Position numbers and translations under genes: made by a program. The notes under the pieces were generated by a model. That model made no database searches. It had not been told where the DNA came from and worked only from the letters and a program-made list of their open reading frames with translations. Positions 1-8,658 of a stretch of 51,780 bases of DNA are shown piece by piece (the first letter of the stretch is position 1; every line of letters starts with the position of its first letter). The stretch covers positions 1-51,780 of the forward strand of contig JAISUN010000130.1 of assembly GCA_031272085.1 (NCBI GenBank), written 5' to 3'. This stretch comes from Dysgonamonadaceae bacterium. GTDB taxonomy: Bacteria; Bacteroidota; Bacteroidia; Bacteroidales; Azobacteroidaceae.

Positions 1-138
1 GCATTTGTGCTTCGCATAGATACGCAAACTATGGAAGCGGTGGAACGCTGGGCGGCGGCGGAGTTTCGCAGCGTGAACGGGCAGATTTTGTACGTTCTGA
101 ATCAGGCTTTGAAGAAGCAGGGACGGCTAAAAAAGTAA
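1..138 (+). CDS. C-terminal part of an Arc-type ribbon-helix-helix protein (partial)
   Basis: The window opens inside an open frame that reads 45 residues to a TAA at 136-138. The visible part starts AFVLRIDTQTMEAVERWAA and continues through a FRSVNGQI segment into a basic tail. This is the strand-helix-helix layout of small Arc-like DNA-binding proteins: a short beta strand (FVLRID), helix A (METVE-like), a turn, and helix B. The family usually works as dimers that bind operators. The start lies upstream of the window, so length and targets are unknown. Its last 12 bases overlap the end of the convergent GNAT gene. The assignment rests on sequence pattern alone. Confidence 0.7.
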   Translation, partial: AFVLRIDTQTMEAVERWAAAEFRSVNGQILYVLNQALKKQGRLKK

Positions 139-639
139 CTTTTCGTAAGCCCGCCGCAGCCCGCTCCGCATGCGGACTTCGCCGCAAAAAGCGAATCCGA
201 GCCGGTCGAGCATTTTCAGCATAAACTCGTTGTCGAAATTTGTATCGATACGGAAACTGCGGAGGCCGCATTCGCGGGCGTACTGCTCAATCCGCCGCAT
301 AAAACCGGTGGCTACGCCGCGGTTTTTCATTTCGTCGGCAACTGCTAACCGGTGGACGACAACATAAGGGCAGTTGCTCAACCAACGGCCTTCAATCAGG
401 TTGTAAGCCGGTTCGCCGTCGAAAATCACAGCAGCGTAGGCAATAGTAATCGCTTCATATTCAAGCACAAAACCGTAGCCTTTTTCTATATCGTTCCGGA
501 TATTTTCCATAGCCGGATAGCCGTCCTGCCACTGTCGGCTGCCACGCAGTCGCATCTGTTCCTTTGCCTGTGCGATTATTTCCATAATCCGCTCTGCATC
601 GGCTTTTTCTGCTTTTCGAAAGATGATTTTTTCGTCCAT
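127..639 (-). CDS. GNAT-family N-acetyltransferase
   Basis: This 170-residue protein has the GNAT fold pattern. The N-terminal strand IIFRKAEKADAERIMEII is followed by a central strand HRLAVADEMKNRGVATGFM, whose R/G-rich turn (NRGVAT) matches the acetyl-CoA pyrophosphate loop Q/RxxGxG/A. A C-terminal FDNEFMLKMLDRLGFAFCG segment corresponds to the N..a...Y/F.k.GF motif. The WQDGYP segment near residue 40 is seen in many Bacteroidetes GNATs. The acceptor substrate cannot be told from sequence. It lies 12 bases after the Pif1-AAA gene on the same strand, so the two may share a transcript. Confidence 0.85.
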   Translation of the reverse strand: MDEKIIFRKAEKADAERIMEIIAQAKEQMRLRGSRQWQDGYPAMENIRNDIEKGYGFVLEYEAITIAYAAVIFDGEPAYNLIEGRWLSNCPYVVVHRLAVADEMKNRGVATGFMRRIEQYARECGLRSFRIDTNFDNEFMLKMLDRLGFAFCGEVRMRSGLRRAYEKLLF

Positions 640-651
640 TTTCGTTGTGAT

Positions 652-3351
652 TTAGAATCCCACAGTCGGGCGCGGCTTGTTGGCTGCAAGTTTTTCTTCG
701 CTGCAAAAGCGGTGCAGGTCGTCGATTGTCAGGCTGTCGCCGCGGATAATGTTTTCGACCGTATATTTTCGGGAAATATTTTCGATTTCGCCGCCGCTGA
801 ACTCGTATTTTTTCGCGAGTTCGTCGGCTTCTTCCGCTTTTAAGGCGGGAATCAGGGTTTGCCAAATCTCGCTGCGGGTTTGCGCCGTTGGCCGCCGGAA
901 CTCCACTTTATACAGGAAACGCCGCTCGAAAGCCGAATCCATATTTCCGCTCAAATTGGTGGTTGCAATCATAATTCCGTCAAGGTTTTCCATCTCTTGA
1001 AGGATAATGTTTTGAATGGCGTTCATCGTCTGGTCCACTGCTCTTCCGCCGCCGCCTTCCATTCGTTTGCCGATAACTGCGTCGGCCTCGTTGAAAAGCA
1101 GTATTGGAGCCGGTTCCGAAAGAATTGCCGCACGGTGGTAGGAATCGAAAACTTCCTTGATTTTTCGTTCGCTTTCGCCAAGCCACATGCTTTTTGTTTC
1201 CGAAATATTGACTGTAAACAGGTTGCGGCCGGTAGCGCGGGCGAGTTGATAGACCGATTCGGTTTTTCCGGTACCCGGAGCGCCGTAAAAGAGGCAGGCA
1301 AATCCTTTTCTCATTCCGGCGTCGAGCAGCCGCTGTTGAACGTTTTTAAAGTTCTCTTTTTCAAGCAGTTTTGCAAGGGAATCCAACTGTTTGCGTTCTT
1401 CGGCGTTGAAATAGAGTTTTTTTTCTGTAATCGTCTCAAAATTAATTATTTGATTTGGTTTTGGCTGCGTCTTTTCAAATGTCCTGTCGAACATATTTTC
1501 GTGTCTGTTAAATGGAATTTCGGCCGTATCTTTCAGAATTTCTGCGAGAAATTTTTTTTTCGCTTTTCGGGTAAGGACGTAACATTTCCCGTCCAATTTT
1601 ATGTAATCCGGCTCGAAAGCGGGATGCGACTTGTTGATAAATGTAAGTCGGATGCGGCGGTAATCGCGTCTGTCGTCGAAGAGTTCTTCCAAATCCGACA
1701 GGAAAACGTGTTCGTACGCGTTGTTTACCAGCAAATGGCAAAAATACAGGAAAACCGTCAATTCATCGGGTTTCCACTTCTGTTCTTTTATTGCTTTTGC
1801 GAAAGCGGTGGAATTGTCGGCGAGCAGGGCGGCAAACTGGTCGGCACGCTCGTCAAACAGCATATCGGCGCTAAAATATTCGTTAAGTTTTTCAAAAACG
1901 TCTTCGACGGGCATATCCGGCAAATTTGGAATCAGAGCGTGATTGGGACTGTTTTTCGGAATTTCCGCCTTTGCCGCTTCGAGCAGGCCGTCGAGTTGGT
2001 CGTCGGAAACAGCATTTCGGGCGTAAAACATTGCCTGCGAATTGGCGCGAATCACTTTATTGTCTATAACAGAGCGTAATACAAGCCCTTCGAGGCTGGA
2101 ACAGCGGCTCAATGCCACATAGACTTGCCCGTCGGAAAATGCAGCCCCGACGTCGGCTATCACGCGGTCGAAAGTCAGTCCCTGGCTTTTGTGAACGGTA
2201 ATCGCCCACGCCAATTTTATCGGATATTGCTCGAAAGTCCCGATAACTTCTTCGTCAATCCGGTTTTCCTTGCGGTTCCACGAGTAGCGGATATTCAACC
2301 ATTCGGTCATATCGACCGGGATTTCCTTGCCGTCGGGCAGGGTTACGAGCATATTCTGGTCGGTGATGGACGAGATTTTTCCCATTAATCCGTTGTAATA
2401 CTGGGGCATATTGTTGCGGACGAACATTATTTGAGCGCCCTCTTTCAGCCTCAAAACCGGATTTGTCGGCATAATTTCTTCGGGGAAAATGCCGGTTACT
2501 CTGGCCTCAAAAACTTTTTCTTCGGCGGGAAGTTTGGCCAATTTGGTGCGGTTGATGTCGTCGGCAATCCGGTTGTGGGAGGCAAGGGTGATGTACGGTT
2601 CGTTGTCATTTGGCTGAAAATAAGGAAGATAGCGCGAATTGAGCAGTTTCATATCTTCCGCTGTCATCGAATTGATGCGGATATGGTTGAGCAGTTCGAT
2701 AAAAACGGGGTCTTTTTGGCGGTAAATTTTCTTCAATTCGATGTACAGAAGCGGGTTTTCCCTCACTGCCTGCGAACTGAAAAAAAACGGGCTGTCGTAG
2801 AATTGCGCAAGAATTTTCCACTCCTCGCCGCTGGCGATTGGCGGGAGTTGGAAAGTGTCGCCGATGAGCAATATCTGAACGCCGCCGAAAGGCTGGCTGT
2901 CCCAGTCGCGCACCCACCGCAGGAGTTTGTCGATAGCGTCGAGCAAATCGCATCGCAACATCGAAATCTCGTCTATGACAAGGAGTTCGAGCGACTTCAT
3001 CAACTCGGTTTTGTCCTTGTTGTATCGGAAAAAGTCGGAAATGCAGCGTTTGTCGGCCTCGCCTTTGGGGGCTTTCCGGCGGAGGCGCACGTCGTCGGGC
3101 AGGAAAACTCCGCGTCCGAGTTGGAAAAACGAGTGAACCGTCTGTCCGCCCGCATTGATAGCGGCAACGCCGGTTGGAGCCAGCACAACCATCTGTTTTT
3201 TCGTTGTCTGGCGGATAAATTTCAAGAAAGTTGTTTTGCCGGTTCCGGCCTTTCCTGTAAGGAAAATATTTTTGTCGGTAAGTTGCACAAACTCGGCTGC
3301 CTGATTGAAAATCAGGTTGTTATCGTCTAATTCCGTGTTGTCAACTTTCAT
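652..3351 (-). CDS. Pif1-like helicase fused to a C-terminal AAA+ ATPase
   Basis: One uninterrupted 899-residue frame carries two ATPase modules. Residues 20-430 are a Pif1/RecD-type SF1 helicase: Walker A GKAGTGKTT (33-41), Walker B LLVIDEIS (123-130), motif III GDTFQLPP (164-171), TVHKSQGLTF (385-394) and VALSR (412-416). Residues 430-640 are a linker with no clear catalytic motif. Residues 660-880 are a classical AAA+ domain: Walker A GAPGTGKT (690-697), Walker B-like LLFNEAD (751-757), sensor-1 ATTN (796-799) and an arginine-finger-like FERRF (808-812). Pif1 helicases unwind DNA, including G-quadruplexes and stalled forks; free-standing bacterial Pif1 is roughly half this length. The AAA+ Walker B has N for the usual D, which I believe is common in this Bacteroidetes subfamily. 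The job of the fusion is unknown. Confidence 0.9.
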   Translation of the reverse strand: MKVDNTELDDNNLIFNQAAEFVQLTDKNIFLTGKAGTGKTTFLKFIRQTTKKQMVVLAPTGVAAINAGGQTVHSFFQLGRGVFLPDDVRLRRKAPKGEADKRCISDFFRYNKDKTELMKSLELLVIDEISMLRCDLLDAIDKLLRWVRDWDSQPFGGVQILLIGDTFQLPPIASGEEWKILAQFYDSPFFFSSQAVRENPLLYIELKKIYRQKDPVFIELLNHIRINSMTAEDMKLLNSRYLPYFQPNDNEPYITLASHNRIADDINRTKLAKLPAEEKVFEARVTGIFPEEIMPTNPVLRLKEGAQIMFVRNNMPQYYNGLMGKISSITDQNMLVTLPDGKEIPVDMTEWLNIRYSWNRKENRIDEEVIGTFEQYPIKLAWAITVHKSQGLTFDRVIADVGAAFSDGQVYVALSRCSSLEGLVLRSVIDNKVIRANSQAMFYARNAVSDDQLDGLLEAAKAEIPKNSPNHALIPNLPDMPVEDVFEKLNEYFSADMLFDERADQFAALLADNSTAFAKAIKEQKWKPDELTVFLYFCHLLVNNAYEHVFLSDLEELFDDRRDYRRIRLTFINKSHPAFEPDYIKLDGKCYVLTRKAKKKFLAEILKDTAEIPFNRHENMFDRTFEKTQPKPNQIINFETITEKKLYFNAEERKQLDSLAKLLEKENFKNVQQRLLDAGMRKGFACLFYGAPGTGKTESVYQLARATGRNLFTVNISETKSMWLGESERKIKEVFDSYHRAAILSEPAPILLFNEADAVIGKRMEGGGGRAVDQTMNAIQNIILQEMENLDGIMIATTNLSGNMDSAFERRFLYKVEFRRPTAQTRSEIWQTLIPALKAEEADELAKKYEFSGGEIENISRKYTVENIIRGDSLTIDDLHRFCSEEKLAANKPRPTVGF

Positions 3352-3354
3352 AAA

Positions 3355-3384
3355 AACTTTGCATTAAGATATTTTGCAAAGTTA
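3355..3384 (-). promoter_or_regulatory. Promoter -7 box with overlapping inverted repeat upstream of the Pif1-AAA gene
   Basis: On the minus strand, positions 3384 to 3377 read TAACTTTG, a match to the Bacteroidetes -7 consensus TAnnTTTG, 26 bases before the start codon. The same bases form one arm of a perfect 9-bp inverted repeat: AACTTTGCA at 3355-3363 and TGCAAAGTT at 3375-3383, with an 11-base spacer. The repeat could be an operator covering the promoter and leader, or may be chance in AT-rich DNA. Confidence 0.5.
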
Positions 3385-3413
3385 ATTTTTTTATTTTTAA
3401 TTAGCAACCAGTT

Positions 3414-4766
3414 TTAGGCAAAAAGATGAACAATTTCCTCAGCCCTCAGCATTTTTTGTTCGCCGCTTTGCATATCTTTTATTGTGATTTTGCCTTCTGC
3501 AATCTCGCTTTCGCCTGCTATTGCCACGAAAGGAATGTGGTTGTCGTCGGCGTAGGAAAACTGCTTTTTCAGTTTGGCCGCTTCGGGATAAATCTCGGTC
3601 GGAACGCCTGATTTGCGCAGTTTCAGCGCCAACGGCAGGATGTAATTTTCTTCCGTTTCCCCGAAATTGACGAAAAGGACGCGGGTTTGCTGCGTCGAAG
3701 CATCGGGATAGAGGTCTAACTGATTGAGTACGTCGAAGATACGGTCGGCTCCGAAAGAAATGCCGACTCCCGAAACGCCTTGCAGCCCGAAAACTCCGGT
3801 CAGGTTGTCGTAACGTCCGCCGCCTGTGATGCTGCCAATTTGCACGTCGAGCGCTTTTACCTCGAAAATTGCGCCGGTGTAGTAGTTCAGTCCGCGAGCC
3901 AGGGTGAGGTCTAATTCAAGTTCGGCTGCAAGCGGATTCAGAGCGGTTTTTGTAAGCACGGTTTCTATTTCTTCAAGGCCTTTCAACCCTGTTTCGGAAG
4001 ATTTCAGGACGTTTCGCAGGACGCTGATTTTTTCTTCGTTGCTGCCCGAAAGTTGGATTATCGGCTGCAATTTTTCAATCGCCTCGCGGCTTACGCCTTT
4101 TGCGGACAGTTCGGCGTTCACATTTTCGAGGCCGATTTTGTCCAATTTATCTATTGCGACCGTTATGTCGGTTATTTTTTCGGTTTCGCCGATGATTTCC
4201 GCTATTCCGCTCAAAATCTTGCGGTTGTTGATTTTTATCGAAACGCGGATTTTGAAGCGGCTGAAAACTTCGTCGATAATTTGCAGCAATTCCAGTTCGT
4301 TCAGCAGCGAATCGGAGCCGATAATGTCGGCGTCGCACTGGAAAAACTCGCGGTAACGCCCTTTTTGCGGGCGGTCGGCACGCCAGACTGGTTGAATCTG
4401 GAAGCGGCGGAAGGGGAAAGTTATCTCGTTGCGGTGCTGAACCACGTAGCGGGCAAAAGGCACCGTCAGGTCGTATCGCAAGCCTTTTTCGCAGATTTTG
4501 GATGCGGGTAGAGACGCGGCCTGCCACGCCGCTGCATCAACGCCTGCAAGAAAATCGCCCGAATTGAGGATTTTGAACAGCAGTTTATCGCCTTCCTCGC
4601 CGTATTTTCCCATCAGGGTTGAAAGATTTTCCATCGCCGGAGTTTCTATTTGTTGGAAGCCGTAAAGCCGAAATACAGCGCTGATTGTGTCGAAAATATA
4701 GTTGCGTTTCGCCATTTCTGATGGCGAAAAATCGCGAGTTCCTTTTGGAATTGTTGGAGTTTGCAT
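3414..4766 (-). CDS. hisS: Histidyl-tRNA synthetase
   Basis: This 450-residue class II aminoacyl-tRNA synthetase charges tRNA-His in the cytoplasm. It begins with [10 protein letters not shown], typical of HisRS. Motif 2 lies around residues 118-147 ([15 protein letters not shown] followed by [15 protein letters not shown]). The histidine-specific motif [10 protein letters not shown] is present, and motif 3 (GGRYDNL, then GISFGADRI) follows. The C-terminal 100 residues form the anticodon-binding domain. Length is normal for the family. The gene is transcribed away from the DUF4834-like gene, with 55 bases between the two starts. Confidence 0.97.
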   Translation of the reverse strand: MQTPTIPKGTRDFSPSEMAKRNYIFDTISAVFRLYGFQQIETPAMENLSTLMGKYGEEGDKLLFKILNSGDFLAGVDAAAWQAASLPASKICEKGLRYDLTVPFARYVVQHRNEITFPFRRFQIQPVWRADRPQKGRYREFFQCDADIIGSDSLLNELELLQIIDEVFSRFKIRVSIKINNRKILSGIAEIIGETEKITDITVAIDKLDKIGLENVNAELSAKGVSREAIEKLQPIIQLSGSNEEKISVLRNVLKSSETGLKGLEEIETVLTKTALNPLAAELELDLTLARGLNYYTGAIFEVKALDVQIGSITGGGRYDNLTGVFGLQGVSGVGISFGADRIFDVLNQLDLYPDASTQQTRVLFVNFGETEENYILPLALKLRKSGVPTEIYPEAAKLKKQFSYADDNHIPFVAIAGESEIAEGKITIKDMQSGEQKMLRAEEIVHLFA

Positions 4767-4794
4767 TGTCGTATTAATTTTTTTTCTATCTTTG
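4766..4794 (+). promoter_or_regulatory. Bacteroidetes-type promoter for the DUF4834-like gene
   Basis: A -7 box TATCTTTG at 4787-4794 fits TAnnTTTG exactly. A TTG at 4766-4768 lies 18 bases upstream and is a plausible -33 element. The start codon at 4822 is 27 bases downstream of the box. Confidence 0.7.
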
Positions 4795-4821
4795 CACTCT
4801 CATTTAAAAGAGTTTCAAAAA

Positions 4822-5055
4822 ATGATTTTTAAATTTTTAATTTTTGTAATTTTATTTATTTTGTTTATTGGCGTATTCTTCGGATTCTCAATATTCAGGC
4901 TTATTTTCGGCTCGTCAAGTCGAAACGGCAAGTCTGCTCAAAACACCCGAAGTGAACAACGCGGCTCGCAATCGACGGCCAAAACCAAATCTTCGCAAAA
5001 AATCATCAGTAAAGACGAGGGCGAATATATTGATTTTGAAGAAATTAAGGATTAA
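4822..5055 (+). CDS. Small membrane protein, DUF4834-like
   Basis: This 77-residue protein begins MIFKFLIFVILFILFIGVFF, a single membrane helix covering residues 1-25. A Ser/Arg/Gln/Lys-rich soluble stretch follows, ending in the acidic DEGEYIDFEEIKD. The order (helix, low-complexity linker, YIDFEE end) matches what I know as DUF4834 in Bacteroidetes; the function is unknown. I chose the ATG at 4822 rather than an upstream in-frame start because it sits directly behind the TATCTTTG promoter and starts at the hydrophobic segment. Its last 11 bases overlap the convergent 5'-nucleotidase gene. Confidence 0.75.
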   Translation: MIFKFLIFVILFILFIGVFFGFSIFRLIFGSSSRNGKSAQNTRSEQRGSQSTAKTKSSQKIISKDEGEYIDFEEIKD

Positions 5056-6796
5056 ACAACAAGTTATAATCCCGTTTTCCCGCCGTATCTGTCCAAGTTT
5101 TTGGAATAAATTTCCAATCGCTTGTTATTTTCGGATTTATTATTTTTTCCTTCTTCATCCATTGCATAATGTAATAGCGTAAATCGACTGTGGTAGAATA
5201 AGTTATGTGCGAAGTCAGACTGTCGGGAGCGATGCCCGCACCTTCGGTCAGATGTCCGCCTCCGCCGTTTCCGCGATAGGAATTTATAGCGGCCGAATAA
5301 TCGGCGTCGAGGCTGAACCGTTTTCCGTTTTTCATCTTGCCGTCTATCGTAATCCGCTCGCCATAAGGCTTTGTGGCGTCAACGGTATATGAAATTCCCG
5401 CTGCCGAATCGAAGTTATAGTTCTCTCTTTCAAACAGATAGCGTTTGCCTTTCTGTGTGATTTTCAGGAAACGGTCGTCCGGCGAGTGCATAGTATTTAT
5501 CCACAAATCGTACGAAAATTCGAGGAAGTCCTTGATTTCCCGCCCTTTAAGGCGCATTGTATAAAGCAGGTTTTCGTACTTGTAGAGTTTGAACATATCC
5601 GAAACCAAAATATCGCCTTTTTTAATCTCGGTGTTGTACGACAGCGGCGAAGCGAAGGAAATATCGGCTCCTGTCAGGTCTAACTGAATCCTGTGAATCA
5701 TATCCACGAAAGCCGAAGGCCCCAGATAAGCCTCGCGCGAAGAAAAATCCTTCTTTGAAACGGCAATTTTTTCCGACACAAAAAGGCTGACTTTCAGCGA
5801 ATCGCCACGGAATCGGGCGAGAAAACCGCTGTCGGGGTCGTATTTGTTCGTATTGACTAATTCGCCATCGACGGAAAAACGGCCATCGCTGTCGATAGTT
5901 ATTGTCGCTTCGCTCAAATAGTTGCCGTTTGCTCCCGGATTTAGGAAAACGACCGATTCGCCGTTCTCGTAATCCGATTTTTTGTAAAGCGGACGGTGGT
6001 CGTGGCCGAGGAAAATGATGTTGAACCCTTTCACGTAAGCGGGCAAATCCAATCCTCCGTCTTCTTCAATCCCGCCCTGAACAGTGTTTGAGGCCGCCCC
6101 AAGATGAAACAGGCCGATTATAATGTCGGCTTTTTCAACATTTTTCAGATATGGAACCCAGCGCTCGGCAGTCGAACGGGCAGATTCAAAATACATATCC
6201 TGCCAAAGATTTTTCGGCAACCAGAGCGGAATTGCAGGGGTAATCATCCCCAGAACGGCAATTTTCAATCCCTGTATTTCTTTGATATAGAAGGGCTTAA
6301 AATAAGATTCCGTTCTATTTGAGCCTTCTCTAATGGCATTTGCAGCCAAACAGGGAAAAGGGCACTGCCTGACATAGCGGTCGTAAACCGCCGCTCCGGT
6401 TTCTATATCGTGATTTCCGATTGTCGCAGCGTTGTAGCCCATAAACTGCAACATTCGGGCGGCTAAATGCGTTTGCGTAGTGTCGATAAAATTGTAATAA
6501 TAGGCGGTCGGCTGCCCTTGCAGAATATCGCCGTTGTCGAGCAGCAGGACGTTTTCGGCGCCGAATTTTTCGCGCTCCTGACGGACGTAGGCGTAAATCC
6601 TTGACAAACTGCCGCTTGACGCCCGCTGTTCTATAAAGTCGTAAGGAAAAAAGTTTCCGTGAATATCGCTTGTTTGCAGGATTTTTATAATCCGCGGAGG
6701 CGCGGAATCCTGATTTTCTTCGGCACGTAAACTGTTGATACATAAGAAAATAGCAATCAGCGTCAATATCAGCGGAAATTTTTGCTTATTACTCAT
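5045..6796 (-). CDS. Secreted bimodular 5'-nucleotidase / 2',3'-cyclic phosphodiesterase
   Basis: This 583-residue protein starts with a signal peptide (residues 1-25, ending SLRAEE), so it acts in the periplasm or on the surface. The N-terminal calcineurin-like metallophosphatase domain shows the metal-binding series SDIHGNFFP (43-51), NGDILQG, GNHDIE, a histidine in GLFHLGA and the final GHDHRP. The C-terminal substrate-binding domain (5'-nucleotidase C-domain) follows, with a GNGGGGHLTEG-type loop. The family removes phosphate from nucleotides or opens cyclic nucleotides to scavenge nucleosides and phosphate. It ends three bases before folE begins on the same strand, so co-transcription is likely. 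Confidence 0.92.
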   Translation of the reverse strand: MSNKQKFPLILTLIAIFLCINSLRAEENQDSAPPRIIKILQTSDIHGNFFPYDFIEQRASSGSLSRIYAYVRQEREKFGAENVLLLDNGDILQGQPTAYYYNFIDTTQTHLAARMLQFMGYNAATIGNHDIETGAAVYDRYVRQCPFPCLAANAIREGSNRTESYFKPFYIKEIQGLKIAVLGMITPAIPLWLPKNLWQDMYFESARSTAERWVPYLKNVEKADIIIGLFHLGAASNTVQGGIEEDGGLDLPAYVKGFNIIFLGHDHRPLYKKSDYENGESVVFLNPGANGNYLSEATITIDSDGRFSVDGELVNTNKYDPDSGFLARFRGDSLKVSLFVSEKIAVSKKDFSSREAYLGPSAFVDMIHRIQLDLTGADISFASPLSYNTEIKKGDILVSDMFKLYKYENLLYTMRLKGREIKDFLEFSYDLWINTMHSPDDRFLKITQKGKRYLFERENYNFDSAAGISYTVDATKPYGERITIDGKMKNGKRFSLDADYSAAINSYRGNGGGGHLTEGAGIAPDSLTSHITYSTTVDLRYYIMQWMKKEKIINPKITSDWKFIPKTWTDTAGKRDYNLLFNP

Positions 6797-6799
6797 ATT

Positions 6800-7384
6800 T
6801 CATCGTCCGCCTTTTATAAGCGAGATAAACTCCTCGCGCGTTTTTGCCTGGTTGAAAGCCCCCGTAAAATCGGAGGTTGTAGTAATGGAATTTTGTTTTT
6901 CCACGCCCCGCATTTGCATGCAAAGGTGTTGAGCCTCAATCACTACCATTACGCCGAGGGGATTCAGCGTTTGCTGGATGCAGTCCTTAATCTGGGTTGT
7001 CATCCGCTCCTGAATTTGCAGGCGGCGGGCAAAAACGTCCACCACGCGGGGAATCTTGCTCAATCCGACCACCGACTTATTTGGAATGTAGGCTATATGC
7101 GCTTTTCCGAAGAAAGGCAGCACGTGATGTTCGCACATCGAAAAGAAATCTATGTCCTTCACGATGACCATCTGTTTGTAATCTTCGATAAATTTTGCCG
7201 ACGAGAGGATGGCTCCGGGTTCTTGCCCGTAGCCCCGCGTGAGGAAAAGCAGGGCTTTCGCCACGCGGTCGGGCGTTTTCAGCAGGCCTTCGCGATTGAC
7301 GTCTTCGCCCAGCAGTTCGAGTATTTTTTTGTAATGAAAGGCGATTTCTTCCCGTTTTTTCAGCATTTCAGGCGTCCATTCCAT
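6800..7384 (-). CDS. folE: GTP cyclohydrolase I
   Basis: This 194-residue enzyme converts GTP to 7,8-dihydroneopterin triphosphate, the first step of folate (or queuosine-type) pterin synthesis. The zinc ligands expected for the type I enzyme are visible as C84 and H86 (in [12 protein letters not shown]) and C155 (in [10 protein letters not shown]). The [17 protein letters not shown] and QERMTTQI segments are family hallmarks. The first 25 residues are a short helical tail. It lies nine bases after the SPOR gene in the conserved DUF1599-DoxX-tpiA-SPOR-folE run. Confidence 0.96.
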   Translation of the reverse strand: MEWTPEMLKKREEIAFHYKKILELLGEDVNREGLLKTPDRVAKALLFLTRGYGQEPGAILSSAKFIEDYKQMVIVKDIDFFSMCEHHVLPFFGKAHIAYIPNKSVVGLSKIPRVVDVFARRLQIQERMTTQIKDCIQQTLNPLGVMVVIEAQHLCMQMRGVEKQNSITTTSDFTGAFNQAKTREEFISLIKGGR

Positions 7385-7393
7385 TGATTTATA

Positions 7394-7870
7394 TTATTTT
7401 ACAGGTATGTTAATTTTATCGCTTACAATATTCATTTCCCTTCCAAATTCGGGGAAGGCTTTGCGGAGTTCCTGCCGGAACTGGACGGCTTCTTCCCGAG
7501 ACGTAAAGTCGCCTGCAAGCAGTTTCCAGTTGGGCGCCTCAAAAGTGATGTAAGTCGCCGTTTCGGGAAATATATCGCGAATGCGGTTGCCTTTTTGAGT
7601 TGCCTCGCTTCGGGCTGTACTTGCGTTATTGCTCATAAAAACCTGAATCCGGTAGCCGTTGGCTTTGCGGTAACTCGTTTCGCCGACGCTGACGTCGGTA
7701 AATGGGATTCCGAGCAGGGCGGTAATGTTCGGGTCTGATTCGACCTCGATGACGCCTTTTCCCGTTTCGGGGGTTTTCAGGTCGTCGATTATCGTAACCT
7801 GCTTGACTTGCGCGTTAGAAGCGGAAATCGCCAATACGGGCAAAAATATTGCAAATATTAATTTTCTCAT
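7394..7870 (-). CDS. Exported SPOR-domain protein
   Basis: I start this protein at 7870 (158 residues), where the ATG begins a clear signal peptide MRKLIFAIFLPVLAISASNA; an upstream in-frame start would add 43 basic, cysteine-rich residues that read like antisense to tpiA. The C-terminal 80 residues carry a SPOR-like repeat: GYRIQVFMSNN, then a helix with RDIFPE, then WKLLAGDFTSREEAVQFRQ. SPOR domains bind denuded peptidoglycan glycan strands. The protein is probably periplasmic and envelope-associated. It is the middle gene of a block found in the same order in other Bacteroidales. Confidence 0.85.
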   Translation of the reverse strand: MRKLIFAIFLPVLAISASNAQVKQVTIIDDLKTPETGKGVIEVESDPNITALLGIPFTDVSVGETSYRKANGYRIQVFMSNNASTARSEATQKGNRIRDIFPETATYITFEAPNWKLLAGDFTSREEAVQFRQELRKAFPEFGREMNIVSDKINIPVK

Positions 7871-7884
7871 TTTTTCTGATTTTA

Positions 7885-8634
7885 TCAGAAGGCCTCTACA
7901 ATGGGCAAAAATTTCTCGACCGAGAGCGATGCACCGCCTATCAAACCGCCGTCCACATCGGGATTTGCAAAAAGTTCGGCCGCATTTCCGGCATTGCAAC
8001 TGCCACCATAGAGTATCGAAACGTCTTCTGCCGCCTGTTTGCCGTATTTTGCTTCAACGGTTTTGCGGATGAAAGCGTGCATTTCCTGCGCCTGCGCCGA
8101 GGTTGCGGTTTTTCCGGTTCCGATAGCCCAAACGGGTTCGTAAGCCAGTACGATTTTCCCGAAATCTGCCACAGAAAGGTCGAACAGCGATTCGCGGATT
8201 TGTTTTTCCACAACGGCATTTTGCGAGCCTGATTCGCGTTCGGCCAAGACTTCGCCGATGCAGAAAATCGGGGTAAGTCCGTTTGCCAAAGCGAGTAAAA
8301 CCTTTTCTTTCAGGATAGCGTTGGTTTCGCCGTAATAAGCGCGGCGTTCGGAGTGTCCGATAATCACGTATTTAGCGCCTGTCGAGGCTATCATTGCCGC
8401 CGAAACTTCGCCGGTGTATGCTCCCGAAACCTTGTCGGCGCAATTCTGGGCGCCAAGGCCTATGCTTGTAAGTTCGGGCGCTATCGAAGCCAGATGAATG
8501 AACGGCGTGCAGACGATTACGTCGCAATTTACCGTTTTGCCGTTCAATGCCTTTTGCAGGTCTTTGGCTAATGTCAATCCTTCTTGCAGGCTGTTGTTCA
8601 TTTTCCAGTTGCCTGCTACAATGTTTTTTCTCAT
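7885..8634 (-). CDS. tpiA: Triose-phosphate isomerase
   Basis: This 249-residue TIM-barrel enzyme interconverts dihydroxyacetone phosphate and glyceraldehyde 3-phosphate in glycolysis. The catalytic residues are in place: K11 in AGNWKMN, H94 in IIGHSERR and E166 in [12 protein letters not shown]. The phosphate-gripping ILYGGSCN and GLIGGASL loops near the C-terminus are intact. Length is standard. It is 14 bases from the SPOR gene and 24 from the DoxX gene on the same strand. Confidence 0.97.
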   Translation of the reverse strand: MRKNIVAGNWKMNNSLQEGLTLAKDLQKALNGKTVNCDVIVCTPFIHLASIAPELTSIGLGAQNCADKVSGAYTGEVSAAMIASTGAKYVIIGHSERRAYYGETNAILKEKVLLALANGLTPIFCIGEVLAERESGSQNAVVEKQIRESLFDLSVADFGKIVLAYEPVWAIGTGKTATSAQAQEMHAFIRKTVEAKYGKQAAEDVSILYGGSCNAGNAAELFANPDVDGGLIGGASLSVEKFLPIVEAF

Positions 8635-8658
8635 TTTGTGTTTATTTTTTATGTTAAT

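Noticed and set aside
352-3330. Long plus-strand open frames (for example at 352-843, 859-2079 and 2431-3330)
   Set aside because: They run antisense to the GNAT and Pif1-AAA genes, have no recognisable domains, and their residue use (many F, V, R runs) is typical of frames opposite GC-rich Bacteroidetes genes.
7871-7999. N-terminal extension of the SPOR gene
   Set aside because: It would put 43 basic, cysteine-rich residues before a clear signal peptide and overlap tpiA; the ATG at 7870 is better.
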